Source: Prunella strophiata (Eukaryota > Chordata > Aves > Passeriformes > Prunellidae). Taken from it: a DNA stretch of 64,000 bases. Shown one piece after another: positions 1-11,940 of this stretch. Each line of letters begins with the position of its first letter. The first letter of the stretch is position 1. Where the stretch lies: contig JAZBQD010000014.1 of NCBI GenBank assembly GCA_036583965.1, forward strand, positions 69,425,835-69,489,834, read 5' to 3'. Under the pieces are notes generated by a model. The model did no database searches. It was not told the origin of the DNA and saw nothing but the letters and a program-made list of their open reading frames with translations. The translations under genes were made by a program, and so were the position numbers.

Positions 1-87
1 ACACATCCAATAGTGGGGAAACTTCTACAGAATTTTAGCAGAATTTTAGTGTTGGTCTGTTTGCTCGTGATGCCACTTTTGTGATTA

Positions 88-215
88 GAGCTCAAGTCCA
101 GGGATTGATTCCTGTACCTGGCTCTGCCATCAACCCTTTGCATGATCCTGTGGAAACCATTTAATCTTTCTTTGCATCAATTTTCCAGCCATAAAAAGGC
201 AGAAAACTTCTTGCT
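88..215 (+). mobile_element. MIR-like ancient SINE remnant
   Basis: The order of features follows the MIR core: a short 'gtccagggattgattcc' block, then ggctctgcca, then a 'tttaatctttctttgcatca' block that corresponds to the MIR 'cttaacctctctgtgcctca', then ttttccagccataaaaagg. This is recognition by eye, and the divergence is high. Confidence 0.5.
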
Positions 216-370
216 CACTGTCATTCTGTTTCCTTACATCCCTTGCTTCCCAGAGCTGGGACTGAATTTTTATAAGTGGGTATCACCCACAAACAGAGTC
301 CACATGATTATTGGGGTTTCTCCTTCATTTAAATGTAGATAAATAATAATTAGAGAAGTGCATGCACATG

Positions 371-452
371 AGGGTGACATTCCCAGTAGGGAGGTTTGGA
401 ACTAGATGATCTTTAAGATCCTTTCCAAGCCAAGCCATTCCCTGATTCTACA
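371..452 (+). mobile_element. CR1 LINE 3'-end fragment
   Basis: The sequence gaactagatgatctttaag followed by tcctttccaagccaagccat and a gattct tail is the standard avian CR1 3' terminus. Confidence 0.7.
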
Positions 453-2149
453 ACTCACAGCCCTGTGCTTGTCTTTTGGCCACCCACAACTGTTTCCCCA
501 TGATTTCTGTGAATAGCTCCTCAATTTTTTTTTTTTCTCAGCTCTGCTTTTTATTGGAATTTTTTTTTTTTTTTATCACTCCCTTCACTGTGAGCCACAC
601 CACGGAGTCAAATGCCAGGGAGATCTCTTGCTGAAGTGCAATGATGTGACAAATGGAACTGCCTTGCTCTCCTGTCCCTGAGCCACACAGCACTTACAGC
701 TGCACCACCTCAGGTCTCACAGCACACAGAGCTGTGAAGGATTCCAGAAAAAATCATCAGCAGGGATTTGCTGCTGGGAACCAGGGTGTGCCAAGGCCAG
801 GGCTGGGCAGGAACCAAGCAAGGATGTGGGATCAGCCACTGGAGCAGGTAATGGCACTGATCATGGCACACTCAGGTGGGTCAGCCCTCCCCATCTCCCT
901 ATTCCTCATGCCACAGGCTGATCATTTTGGGCTGATTGCAAGTGCTGGGGCTCCCATTGCTTCCCACTGGGAAGATTGCACTCTGTCCTGATACATCCAG
1001 CAATTTCAGCCCTTCCTGCTGACATTTTTACTCACTTATTGATATGTCTCCTCAGCTCCCCTGCTTTTGCATCCCCTCCCATCCCTCCATGTCCAGGCTG
1101 CTGGCAGAGCTATCACACGTGCAATAAGGAATGGCAGGAAGGGTCCCTCTGAGTGATAATTGTGTGCCTTGGGTGGTGTGGCAGAGGACAAAGCCCCGAG
1201 CTGAGAGTCTCAAACCACTTGACAAGAACAATAATTGTCCCAAATGGTGCTGCCTGCAGTGACTTATTGCTGTTATCAAATGAAATATCTCTGGGAAAGA
1301 CAGGGAGAGAGGCAGACCTGGCTCCTGACTGGGCTGAGCACCCAGGGATCATCAGTGCTGGATGTGGCATTACTGCCAGGCAGACTGCTCACACCTGGGT
1401 GTCCTTAGAGCATCTTTAACTGAAGTTGGAGCCACTTAGAAAAGGTGCTTAAGCTGGCTCTGATGCCTGGTGTAAATCTAGAGGGATCAGGAAATGCAGA
1501 GCAAAAGTTAAGGCTCTTTCCCTGATTCTATCCCATGTGAAAGTAGGAAAAACTTCTGAGTTCTGCAGAAGTTTTTCTGCAAGAGGCAAATCTGAGCTCC
1601 TGGGTGCCTCGTGTGAGATGGGAGGGGGCAGGAAAAACAAGGCAGGACTGGTTGCTTAGTCTAGCATGCAGCACCAGCAGAAGGATCTGCTGGCAGGACA
1701 GCATCCCTTCAGGGACACCATCACAGCACATCCTCCCACCCTCCCCTGGACCTCCTCCAAGCCTGCAATGCAGGTGCTACTTTCAGTGCCTCCTCCAGCA
1801 GCTATGCTGAGTAAAAAAACTCTGTCAGAGGGGGTTGGTTAGATTTGCAAACAGGCTCAGACAGCTCTTTCCAAAGCCAGGTGACCCCTGGAGCAGAGGC
1901 TCATTGTATTGCAGTGGCTCCTGCCTGAATGCTAATTCTGGCAGGGAAGGAAATAATCATGATGGAGACAGATCTCCAGCACTCCTTCCCTATTGTCTGT
2001 GTCCTCTGCCACCTGCTCAAACAGCCAGGCCTTCTCTGCTGCCTTTTTGTATCTCTCTGAATGCTGCTTTCTTTTGTCTGTCTCTCCCTTCCACATCTCT
2101 TTCTCTCAGTGTCTGGCAAATTCCAAGCAACAATGAAGTAACATTTCTC

Positions 2150-2372
2150 AGGGAAAAGAAAGAAAGAAAAAAAAAATAAGAAAGAGCTCAAATCAGAGAG
2201 TCAAAGCTCCTTCAAAAGGAAGGGGAAGAAAAGGGGTGGAAAGGAAAGACAAGAGAAGGAAAGGAGAGGAAAGGAAAGACAAGGGAAGCAAAAAGAAGGA
2301 AAAAAGGAGGAAAGCAAGGGAGAGGAAAAGGGGAGGGCAGAGGGAGAGAAGAGGCAGAAACAGGATAGAAAA
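2150..2372. repeat. Polypurine tract (GGAAA-rich)
   Basis: About 220 bases are almost entirely A and G on the plus strand, built from irregular aaagg and gaaa motifs. Long mirror-like purine tracts can adopt triplex structure. No gene is seen in it; open frames here are compositional. Confidence 0.75.
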
Positions 2373-3589
2373 GAGTTGATTTTATTCCCAAATGAGCCCC
2401 TCTCCCTGGAAAAGAAAGAGATCCACCTGGGCCACCACCTAACAGAGGACAAGCTTCCTGCAGACAGCACCCAGCAGTGAGGTCATGGAGTGCCTTGGCA
2501 CGAGCCCCAGGCTCAGCCCTGCCACCCTCTGCAGCTCTGGCAGAGCCCTGAGTGCTCTGGCTTAGGAAAACAGACATTAAAGTCAAAATGGTGCAGTCAC
2601 AGCACTCAGGCATCCTATGAGCAAATCCATCTGGGGACTCATCAAACCCCACTTCTCCAGTCCCAGGCACTGGCAATTTCTTGGAGCATGAAGGTAGTGT
2701 GGGAATAATCACCATTACCTGTCAAAACCAGTCTTTTATTGGGTTCTGCAAAGTGGGATGCTGAGGCTGGCTGGAGTTACTTTGCTGCTCAGCCCAACTA
2801 TGCTTAAATAATCCTTAAATGAGATAATTCATTGGAATGCCTACGTGTGCCAGAGAATTTGTGACTCTGAAGGGTCATTAAAGGTCTGTCTTGCCTGCTC
2901 AGACTCTTTGGACAGACACAATCTCTGCCCACGACCATACAATTCCCCCTTAGCTTCCACCATTTTAAAATAATACCTGAAAGAAAATGTGCACACCTCC
3001 TCAACTTCCCAGTCTGTCCATTTTTAACCTGAGAGCTCACAGGCCATTAACCAGTAATGAAAATCAGGGAGAGAAGGGAGGGAGGGAGGGAGACAAAGGA
3101 ACAAATAAAAGAGCACCGGTTGGGAAGTTGCTTGTTTGCAACAGATGTGAAATGTGTGAACTGCCTGTAGTCCTCAGCCCTGCTTAATGCAGCAGAATAT
3201 GTTGTGACAAGCACTGCCCAGCGTGGAGTGGCAGAGCTGCAGTGAAGTGGCTAAAGCCTGTAATTAGCTCTTTGACTAATAAATCATCTCACAGCAGCAG
3301 CAATGAAAATGACTCAATGCATATCCTGGAGACATGGATCTCCTGGAGGAACCTCTGGAGAAGCAGAGGCCTGCATTGCACGTGGGCACAGCCCCTGGGT
3401 GCTGGCAGATGGCTGGGTTTGTCCCCAAAAAGTGACATTGCTGTGGTGACAGCACTGTCATGACTCAGGCTCCTTGCAAGGACAGTCACAGGTCCTGCTC
3501 TTCAGGTGGGGAAGTGGAGGTGGGCAGAGACAGAGAGACTCCTTAAAGGGCATGTGAGGGCTGGAGGGAGGTTTGACTCAGCCTAATCC

Positions 3590-3705
3590 CATCCATCCTT
3601 GGATTTGGTGCAACCTGGTGCAGTGCAAGGTGTCCCTGCCCATGCGTCCTGGAACTGGATCATCTTCAAGATCCCTTTCAACCCAACCCATTCTGGGATT
3701 CTGTG
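3590..3705 (+). mobile_element. CR1 LINE 3'-end fragment
   Basis: The motif order is aaggtgtccctgcccatg, then actggatcatcttcaagatc, then aacccaacccattctgggat, the typical CR1 3' end. The upstream part is degraded. Confidence 0.7.
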
Positions 3706-4021
3706 TTCTCACCTTTTTCCTGACCTGTTACATGCTGGCACGTGTCAGACTGTTTATATGGGGTTTTATCATCAGACTCCCCCAAAATAACCTTCACTCT
3801 CACCTTGACATCAACACCTGTCCCTCTGGAACCCCTTTTTGTGGGAATATGAGCAGGTTTAGCTGATATTACTGCCTGTGGGTCACAGCTGAGGTGCTCC
3901 AGCCCAGCCTGAGGATGGGACCCAGGGGCAGAAGCAACAACTGAGTGGTGGCACCAGCCAGCCCAAGGAGATAAAAGGGCAGTTTCAAAGCTACCAGCCA
4001 ACCTTTTCCTGCCTGTGTTTG

Positions 4022-4091
4022 GAACCACAGAATCATGGAAGCTGGAAAAGATCTCCAAGATCATCAAATCCAACCTTTGACTGAACATCCC
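4022..4091 (-). mobile_element. CR1 LINE, 3' part, interrupted by an LTR
   Basis: The stretch agaatcatggaagctggaaa followed by gatcatcaaatccaac is the reverse complement of a CR1 3' end. It breaks at 4091 where the LTR begins and resumes at 4391 as the same element. Confidence 0.7.
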
Positions 4092-4384
4092 TGTTGCCCT
4101 GAATTTTTAAGTTTCTCTAAAGCCTTCTGATGTTTACATTCTTGTGCAGAACTTTCTCACACACTTTCTGTAAATAACTTATTCTTTTGTCTTCCTCTAT
4201 GGAGGAAGAGCAACTTGATGGACTGTTGGGCTGTCCAGTGGCATTGAGGAGGTGGCACTGTCACCCTCCAATGACACTGGCATTTCAAAAAACTATAAAT
4301 GGAGTCAGATTTCAATAAAATCTCCTCTCTTTTTGCTTGCAAAAGCTGCTGTCTGCGTTGTGTCATTTGTGCTCCACAGTGACA
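4092..4384 (+). mobile_element. Solo LTR, 300-bp ERV family, copy 1, nested in a CR1
   Basis: The element starts TGTTGCCCTGA and ends CAGTGACA, and is flanked by the six-base duplication CATCCC (4086-4091 and 4385-4390). Close copies lie at 24987-25288 and, inverted, at 52256-52554. It contains CTATAAATGG followed about 15 bases later by an AATAAA signal. There is no internal viral coding region, so it is a solo LTR. A six-base duplication is usual for class II (ERVK-like) elements. Confidence 0.85.
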
Positions 4385-4390
4385 CATCCC

Positions 4391-4700
4391 CATGCCCACT
4401 AGACCATATGGTGAAGTCTACACCTCCTTTGAACTCTTCCAGGGATGATGACTCCACGATTGCTTTAATCCTATTTCAATGTTAAACCACTCTTCCAGTC
4501 AAGATTTTTTCTTAATATCCAACCTGCACCTCCCCTGGCACAACTTGAGGCCATTTCCCCTTGGTCTTTCACTAGTTATCTGGGAGAAAAGCCAGACCCC
4601 AACCCCACCACAACCTCCAGGTGGTTCTGGACAGCAATAAAGCCTCCCTTGCCCCTTCTTTCCTCCAGAATAAACAGCTGCAGCGCCCTCAGCTAGGTAA
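4391..4700 (-). mobile_element. CR1 LINE, 5'-ward continuation of the interrupted copy
   Basis: Recognisable blocks in reverse orientation are cctttgaactcttccaggga, cttaatatccaacctgcacc, ttccccttggtctttcacta and agaataaacagctgcagcgc. Together with 4022-4091 this was one CR1 before the LTR inserted. It ends about 70 bases from the PLXNA4 exon at 4771. Confidence 0.8.
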
Positions 4701-4770
4701 GAAGGGCTGTGACATGAGCCCAGATCCCCTGGGGACAGTGCTGTGGGCACGTGTGTCCCTCTGTGCTCAC

Positions 4771-4971
4771 CGAGGTGTTCTGGCACTGCACGCTGGAGCT
4801 GTTGAACCTCAGGGCTGGCACCCTCTGCTCGCTGCCCTGGATGCTCAGGATGCACTCGTAGCCCCGCTGGCCCGACTGGGGCTGGGGCAGGTTCTTGGCC
4901 TTCAGTGTGATGGGTTTGATCACCTCCACGGGCACCAGGATCTTCTCAGCCTGCAGCAGCTGGGGACAGTC
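4771..4971 (-). CDS. PLXNA4: PLXNA4 internal exon (IPT-like domain after the second PSI), fifth of five
   Basis: The exon has 201 bases, 67 whole codons, beginning [20 protein letters not shown] and ending [10 protein letters not shown]. It follows the previous exon at a codon boundary, so MPE joins DCPQLL. The acceptor (ctctccccag) and donor (CCTCG, then GTGAGC) are canonical on the minus strand. [14 protein letters not shown] is a signature shared by A-type plexins. The [22 protein letters not shown] wording points to plexin-A4, because A2 has a different run here as I recall it. NSS and NTS are sequons. The exon is the beginning of an immunoglobulin-like plexin (IPT) domain that continues in exons beyond position 1. 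A minus-strand CR1 lies about 70 bases past the donor. A 201-base in-phase exon could be skipped without a frameshift, but that would destroy the domain. Confidence 0.95.
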
Positions 4972-7900
4972 CTGGGGAGAGAGCAGACACCTCACCAAGT
5001 CAGTCAGAACCCACCAACATGGGTTTTCCAAGCCCCAGGAAAAATGCTTCCCAACCTTTTCAGTTCACCTGATGGCAAAGCCTTTGCAGCTCCCTGGGCC
5101 TTGGTTTGTTACAGAGCTACCCAAGGAGCACTCCTGGGAAGGCTCAGATAAACAGGTGAGGAAGGATTGCTTTCACACACCATCCTTTCCTATCTCCCTG
5201 GCTTATTTCAGCCTCCAGGACCCAGGGAAGCCACCTCTGGTGCTTTTTCATACCTGCTCTGTTTATTCAGGTAATGGAAAAGCAATCGTGTTCTCTCCAC
5301 AGACTTAACCCAGTCACAATGCCATGATAAAAGTGAATAAAGCAAAAATCTGAGCACAATTCCTCAGTTCCCAACAGCCAACACACCACTGTACAAAAGG
5401 CAGAGCTCCAGCAAGACCTGTTGGGGACCTACGGAGTCAGGGTTGTTAAAAAGAGAATTTATTTTGGCTCAGAAGAGGACAAAATATTAATTACAGAGAC
5501 CTAGACCCAGCTGCCAAGAAGCAACTGTCACAAAAAGCATGGAGACCCCTCGGAAAAGCTTTCCACTGGCTCACAAAAGGAGAAATGCCAAGTGGGTGTT
5601 GCTAATGTGGTTCCTCTTCATGGGTCCCTTCACACAGGTGAGCTCTGGGCACCCAAAGCTGTCTAGCAGGTGGCTTCATTTAAAGTTTCATTAATTAGCA
5701 CAGCTTAATTAGTCAGAGTGGCCATGCTCTGCTTCTTCATAGCACAGTCAGACAACTGCAAGCTGTCCCTTTCATGGATTCTGGGGGCATTTCAGCTCTT
5801 TAGGAAATTACTGCAGCCTTTGCCTGTCCTGCCCAAAGTTAAAGCCAGGTCCAGGTGGTTCCAGCAGAGACAGGGAACTGTAGGTGAGGGCAAGAGGAAA
5901 ATGACTGATTCAGGGCAGAAAAGTAGGGAAAGGGACTGAAGGGTTCAAAAGGGGAATTTATGGCTCACTTGAGAGCCTGGGATCTTGTTAGAGCAGATGG
6001 TGGGAACAAATCTTACTGAAGCAAACAGCTTAGGGAGATAAAGAAATGCATCAGATGTGTAACAGCTGTAGTTACACCAATCAGGAGCAGAATTACAAAG
6101 GCAACAATCATCACATGGAGAATGTGAGCTCATCCCTGGCCAGGGGCAGGGAGAAAAATCCAGTAACCATCCCTGCAGTGAAGTCCAGAACCTTCCCCAG
6201 TCCCAAAGAGGATCTGAGGGTCTGTCCTAAGGGGGTGCCAGACTGAGGAGCCTGAGAGATGATTTTTCATCTGCACCTACAGGGTGATGCTCATGGTGGA
6301 AGTGACTGAGAGCCACTGATGGGCTTCAACTGGGCTTGCCCAGGCTGGCACCAGAACCAGGAGAGCTGAGCACAGCCACTGGAGCTGGGTGGAGCTGAAC
6401 CACCTTAGATCCAGTGGCTCTTTGCCTGAGATAATCTGGCACAAGGCCTGGCTTGATGTGTGCTGCCAAGGCTTAACAGGCCATCCCATTAACCTGGCTG
6501 GAAGGAGGAAGGGTTGGAGCTGGAAAACCCATGGGGTACTGCAATGCAGGCATGAATTTTATCACTGACACCCCCTGCACTCTTGGGGGTGGAGGATTGA
6601 GGAGCTGCACCCTGTTCCAGCACTCCCTGTCCTTGCTGCTGTTCTGTTCTGTGATGGAACCTCTCCAGGGAGCTCCTAATGCTGGAACATCATGGGTAAA
6701 GTGTCACTGAAGTGTTTTTCTTGATAAAAGAGCAAGGCTCAACCATCTGAAAAGTCTTCCTAAGCCTGGGTTCAATGGTTCTACCACACCATGGCACACC
6801 AGCATAAAGGCTCCCTGCAGCTACTCAGCACAAGGAAGTGAGGCATAATCTATAATTCTGGCTGATTTAAGACCAATAAAAACCCCAGAGGGCAGAAGAA
6901 GGTGATCTATATTAAAAAAGTTTTTAGTACTGATCACACCAGCAGATGTAAACTACCATTTGGGACCTTATGGCTTCAACACCCCTGACCCTTCCCCATC
7001 ACCTGCCCAACACGTCCTGGGGCTCTGCCTCAGCTGCCTCTCTTTCTCCTGGCACAAGGAACAACATTGGCAGCAGCCTCCCCTTGTTTTTTTCCTCCCC
7101 AGCTGCAGGAGTTGAGAGAGAGATGCTCTGGCAGGGGGAACCAGTGGGGCAGGAGGGTGGGAAAGCCCTATCTGCTGCCGAGCAGCCGCGTCCCAGGAGC
7201 GGGCATTTCACTTGATGTGTGTCACAGAGAAAAGCCCCTGATGGTGGCTGTGGCATGCAGGCTGGAGATAGTCCACTCTGCTACCTGCAGGCCAATCCCA
7301 GCTCTTCAGCCTGGTCTTTCTTGTGTGGCTTTATCCTGTCCCCCTCCACCACTGGTGCTGTAACCTCTCCGATAACACTTGTTTCAAGTTCATTAACGAG
7401 CCGTGATTGAGGCAGCCCCAAAACAGGGTTAGTTTGCATATAAAAAGCTTTGCAGTGCTGTGAGGAAGTTCATTATAGATAATTGAAGAGGCAAGCGCCA
7501 TAAAGAGGAAATCCTCCCAATGTGGCTTTATCTGATTGACCTAATGTTCTTTCTAATTGAAACGGGGAGGGGAAAAGGCAATTTCATTGGGTGATGTACT
7601 GCATAAAACCTCAGAGCTTGGACCAGGCTCTGGGTTCAGATTCAAACACAGAACTCATTTTGCAGCCTGTATCAAGCTTTGGGTGCCTGGCCAGGTTTGT
7701 ATTTTTGAGGGTAAAACATCAAGCTGACCAGAGTAGACCCGAGCAGAAGGCTTTATAAAAAAGAGTTATTTTGGATATTTTGCAGTGGAGACACTGTCTC
7801 TTCACCCTCTTCCTTTGCTATGGACATCACATAGGTTGGAAAAATACAGTTTTCACAGGATGTAGGGGAAATAAAATTGTAGACTGCCAGCAACTGCACA

Positions 7901-9608
7901 AAGGATGGGCACAATCCCATCCCTTTTTGCCTTTGATATATAATAAATTAAATCTTCTGCCTGACTCTAAGGGGAGCTGGTTCCCAATCCAGAGAATCAC
8001 TGTTGATTCATTTTGTGTGTGTAGCTTCATTCCAGTTCTTGAATGCTTTCAAATGAGTCAGTCCATTTAAAATACTATCCTCCACCCTTGCCAATTACTG
8101 GTATCAGCAGCGATGCACACCTCACATCACCAAAATTTTGCCAATTACCAAGTCAGAGAGCTTTTGCAGTGAAAACACTCCACAAAATGGGCTCTACTCA
8201 TTGGGTCGATGGTAGTTTAATTTTCTTTATTTATAACTCCTCATAGAGTGCCTGCAAATGTGTTTTGTTGTAGCTTGCAGGAATAATAAAGTCTCAGAAA
8301 TATGAGGACCTTTCCTCTCACATGTGTGCTATGGATTTCATCAGAGCTGAGCCTGAGCTGGTCTCCAGTGAGAGCCATTGTGAGGATGCTGCTAAGGAGG
8401 ATGAGGAGGCCTCTCTGAGGCTGTGTGGTCTTAGCCCTGAACTAATTAGGTTTGTTTTCTTTATGGTGCTTCATACATCCAGAATTATGATTTCATGGAG
8501 GTTTCACTGTGCTGTTTCCCACTATAAGCTAGAGACTGACAAAATACCCCAAGTTTCTCTCCTAGGAGAAAGGCATGTCAGGGTGTTTCACAGCCTTGTG
8601 ATATTGCACAGGCTTTTCCCCAACCTCATTTTGCACACTTTCACTATCTGTTACTGTTTTTTTTAGCCAGGATTATGATGTAAAGGGTCATCAAAGCGTT
8701 TTCCAGTTTCCAGTAGAAAAGGAGCTTTATCTACCTTGGCTACCTTGATCTACCTACCATTCACATGGGAACAGGGAACACATCCATGAAGGTTTAATAC
8801 AATGAATCCCCCACCTACCAACAGCCCCCACCTTTTACTGGTTCACTCATCCCCACTTGTGCATCTCTTGTCAGACAGAGCATTCAGGGGAGGGAACCCT
8901 TCCAGCTTTTCCTTCATACTCCTCCCTCATGATCCCTGGCAGAGTTGGCTGGATCTCCACTTTCTGTGGAAGGAAACTAAAGCTCATCTAATGCTGAGGG
9001 CACTGGGGGCACCACTGCCCAGACAAACTCAACCCTTGGCAATGGGTTTTCACCCTTCCTTTCCCAGAAGAGTAGGAGTCACCTCCATTCAGGAACAGAC
9101 CACTAATTCCTTCATTGCTCCTTCATTACTTCATTCCAGCCCCAATTCCATCATTACTCAAAGCATCCAGTTCTTCTTTTCTTCTGCCATTAAAATCCAT
9201 TTCTTTATCCTCAACTTTACAGGGCTTTTTTAAGACTTTCCTTTCAATATCCCTCATCCAGCAACCATCTTTGTGCCTTATCTATAACGGCATCTTGCCT
9301 GAAAAAAACAAAATGACCATAGAGTGAATCTAAGTGGTGACCAAGATTGACTCACTCAGGCCCTTTGGGACCCCATGAGAAATGAAACTCAGAATGTTAT
9401 TTACTCAGTTATTACATAAATAAATACATCTTTTGTTCATCTGCTCTGCCGAGCTGCAGTGCTCTGTTTTCTCTGTGCTCCCTCTGGCTCTGTCACCCGC
9501 CCACTCTGCTGTAATCAAGTCAAGAGGGTAAGAGTTGAGAGGCAGGGATTGGGTTTTTTATAAAGATATCTAGACCACAGCATCTGGATGCTCTGTAAAT
9601 TAAACTAG

Positions 9609-9611
<3 letters not shown>

Positions 9612-9650
<39 letters not shown>

Positions 9651-9735
9651 AAAAAAAACCAAACAGACCAAGGAGAGAGAAAGAAAAGGAAGGCAAAAAA
9701 AGGAAAAAGGAGAGGGAAAAGAGAGGCAAAAAAAC
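9612..9735 (+). repeat. A37 homopolymer and A/G-rich tail
   Basis: There are 37 consecutive A bases at 9612-9648, then an A/G-rich stretch. It could be the poly(A) of a retrotransposed sequence, but no recognisable parent sequence precedes it. Confidence 0.7.
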
Positions 9736-10744
9736 GCCTAACCTTCCATTGACTTTGGAGAAATCAGATTTCACCTGGATAAAATGTAGGAAAAAAAGCA
9801 AGTTTATAAATGAGAGGCAGCAGGGGCTGCCTGGAATTTGTTTCCTGAAGTTGTCTCTCACACCTCTGCACAGTCACGCAGGGGTCACCACCCTGTCCCT
9901 GCTGCAAACCCAGGGCTCCAGGGCTGCCAAGCTGGCTCCTTTTAAACTCCTGCACAGCTTCCCAGATCCTGGACAGTCTGGAGAAGGAAGCAGCAAGGAG
10001 CTCTCCATCCCCAGTGCAGGAGGAGAAGGGGTGAGTTACAGTCCACGCTGTGTTTACATTATTATACCACTAATTCTTAGCGTCGTAAAAATTATATTTA
10101 AAATTTACACAAACAGTGCTGGGGAACGTTATTATGTTATAAAGTGGAATCAGGTCAATGCCTTGTAGGCAGGAATCCAAGCTCCATAAATTTCTGGATA
10201 TACTTCTCCCAAATTTACATCGGCACCAGCAGCAATCAAACCCAGCTCCAAAAAAAAGCTCACCCGGTCAAAGAATTTTTTAATGCACCATATATTTTAT
10301 CTGCACTTCCTAAGTTTACAGTGTTGTTAGTTTGATTGATGGTGTGCTTATTTATTGGCACAGCAAAAGTAATAATACATGAGGAAAATGCTCCTGAACT
10401 TTAAAGGCAGCTGATGAGGAGAAAGCAACAGGATTTATGGGAAGTGTAAACATCTGCAGAGACAACAAAGGAATAATTGAGTCCCTGCATCTCTGTCACT
10501 TCTGGTGGCTCCTTTCTAGTTAAGAGTCTGCCACGCACTCAGGAGCAAATTCCAGCTCTCTTTTGTCAGGCATTGCAAGGGGTTCTGGTGGCCTGGCAAG
10601 AGGGGGCTGGCCTGGAGGCTGGTGGCCAGGCTGGGGAAAAGATTTGTCCCATTTGTCCCTGTTTTAGCTCTGTGCACTCCAGCAGCTCACATTTCAGTGG
10701 TGGCTTGCTCAGATCAGGACACAGCACAGCTGGAGGGAGACCAG

Positions 10745-10915
10745 CAGGTCATAAAATGGGCTGGAAGGGATATTCAAGATAATCCAATTCCACCCCCTGC
10801 CATGGGCTGGGACACCTTCCATTATCCCAGGTGGCTTCAACCTGACCTTGAACACTTCCAGGGATGGGAGATCCAAAATTTCTCTGGGACACCTCTTGCA
10901 GAGCCTCCTCACTGA
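10745..10915 (-). mobile_element. CR1 LINE 3'-end fragment
   Basis: The stretch ggctggaagggatattcaag, then ccaattccaccccctgccat, then gaacacttccagggatggga is a CR1 3' end read from the opposite strand. Confidence 0.8.
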
Positions 10916-11084
10916 TGGACAGGAGATCATCATCTCAGCTGCCCTGGGTCCTTGGCCTTGGTGCTGTGGAGGCTGGGGAGTGATGAGTGATGCTGATCAC
11001 CAGAGAGTGGCTGCTCAAAAGCAGGATCTAAATGAAGATAAGCAACCTCCTCTTCCATGGCTCACTGCCCACTCCTGGTGATTG

Positions 11085-11175
11085 GGAGCAAAGTGATTCC
11101 CCCAAGGCCACACAGGCAGTGCTGGGAAATGACCCAGGTCTGTTGAGAGCTTGATCCTAACCCAGGACTGCTCTG
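11085..11175 (-). mobile_element. MIR-like ancient SINE remnant
   Basis: The reverse MIR signature is visible as aagtgattcccccaaggcca followed by cacaggcagtgctggg and acccaggtctg. The match is by eye. Confidence 0.5.
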
Positions 11176-11849
11176 CCTCTGAAGTCAGTCCACACATCAC
11201 TGCTGATGAACATTAATGATTTTACCCTCCTTTAATTCTTTATTAATAGAGTCTTTCTTAGCTGGTCCATTATTTCACGAGGATCAAGGTCAGGCTGCCA
11301 TAATTATCCAAGCGCCACATTTATCCTTTTTAAATAGAGACACAACATTAGCTTTCTTTCAGCTCTTTGCTGCTTTGACACACTCTCAGAAGGAGAAGTA
11401 ATGATCCAGAGAGCAGGAGCCTTCTGGTCACTGGATTAGGGGAGTGGACTAGTGACAAAAATAGTCAATGGTTTTGTCATGAGGTCCATCTGCTCGCTGG
11501 AAAGAGGCTACTGGGGACATGTGAGCTGCCTCAGTCCTGAGCTTCTAAATCATAAATAATATGAATATGTGCATTGAGGAAGGTGCTGTGTGTGTGCAAG
11601 AGACAAGAAAACTGTGTATTTACTTGGGCAATCTGCCTTTTGTTAGAGGAAAACCCTGGTTAAGTAAGAGAGTTCTTCAGAACAACTCACACAGGAAAAC
11701 TGGATTGTGCAAAGCTGTGGAAGGCATGGAGCAGAGCACAGGCAGCTCATAAAACAGTAATTAATTTATATGCCTATATAAATCTGCACCCTTCCCAGCC
11801 AGCCTTCTGTCCTTCTATAAGGAGTTCTACCAGAAGTTCACAAGAACTT

Positions 11850-11940
11850 CCATGTATGTTCCTGCCCATGGCAGAGGGGCTGGAATTAGATGATGTTTAA
11901 AGTCCCTTACAACCCAAATCACTCTCATTCTATGATAATG
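11850..11940 (+). mobile_element. CR1 LINE 3'-end fragment
   Basis: The motifs gttcctgcccatggcagagg, ttagatgatgtttaaagtcc and cattctatgat are the CR1 3' terminus. Confidence 0.75.

Larger units (their letters stand above)
1..4770 (-). other. PLXNA4: PLXNA4 intron, partial (downstream of the fifth exon)
   Basis: No next PLXNA4 exon could be found here, so this intron exceeds 4.77 kb. It holds a MIR remnant near the left edge, CR1 3'-end fragments, a 220-base purine tract and a CR1 interrupted by a 293-bp solo LTR. I see nothing else recognisable in 640-2150, 2380-3560 and 3710-4020. Confidence 0.85.

Noticed and set aside
2212..2715. Minus-strand 167-codon frame
   Set aside because: Half of it is the polypurine tract read as S, F, P and L repeats. 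No domain or splice signal supports it.
9612..9648. A37 as the tail of a processed pseudogene
   Set aside because: No gene-like sequence or target-site duplication could be recognised upstream.
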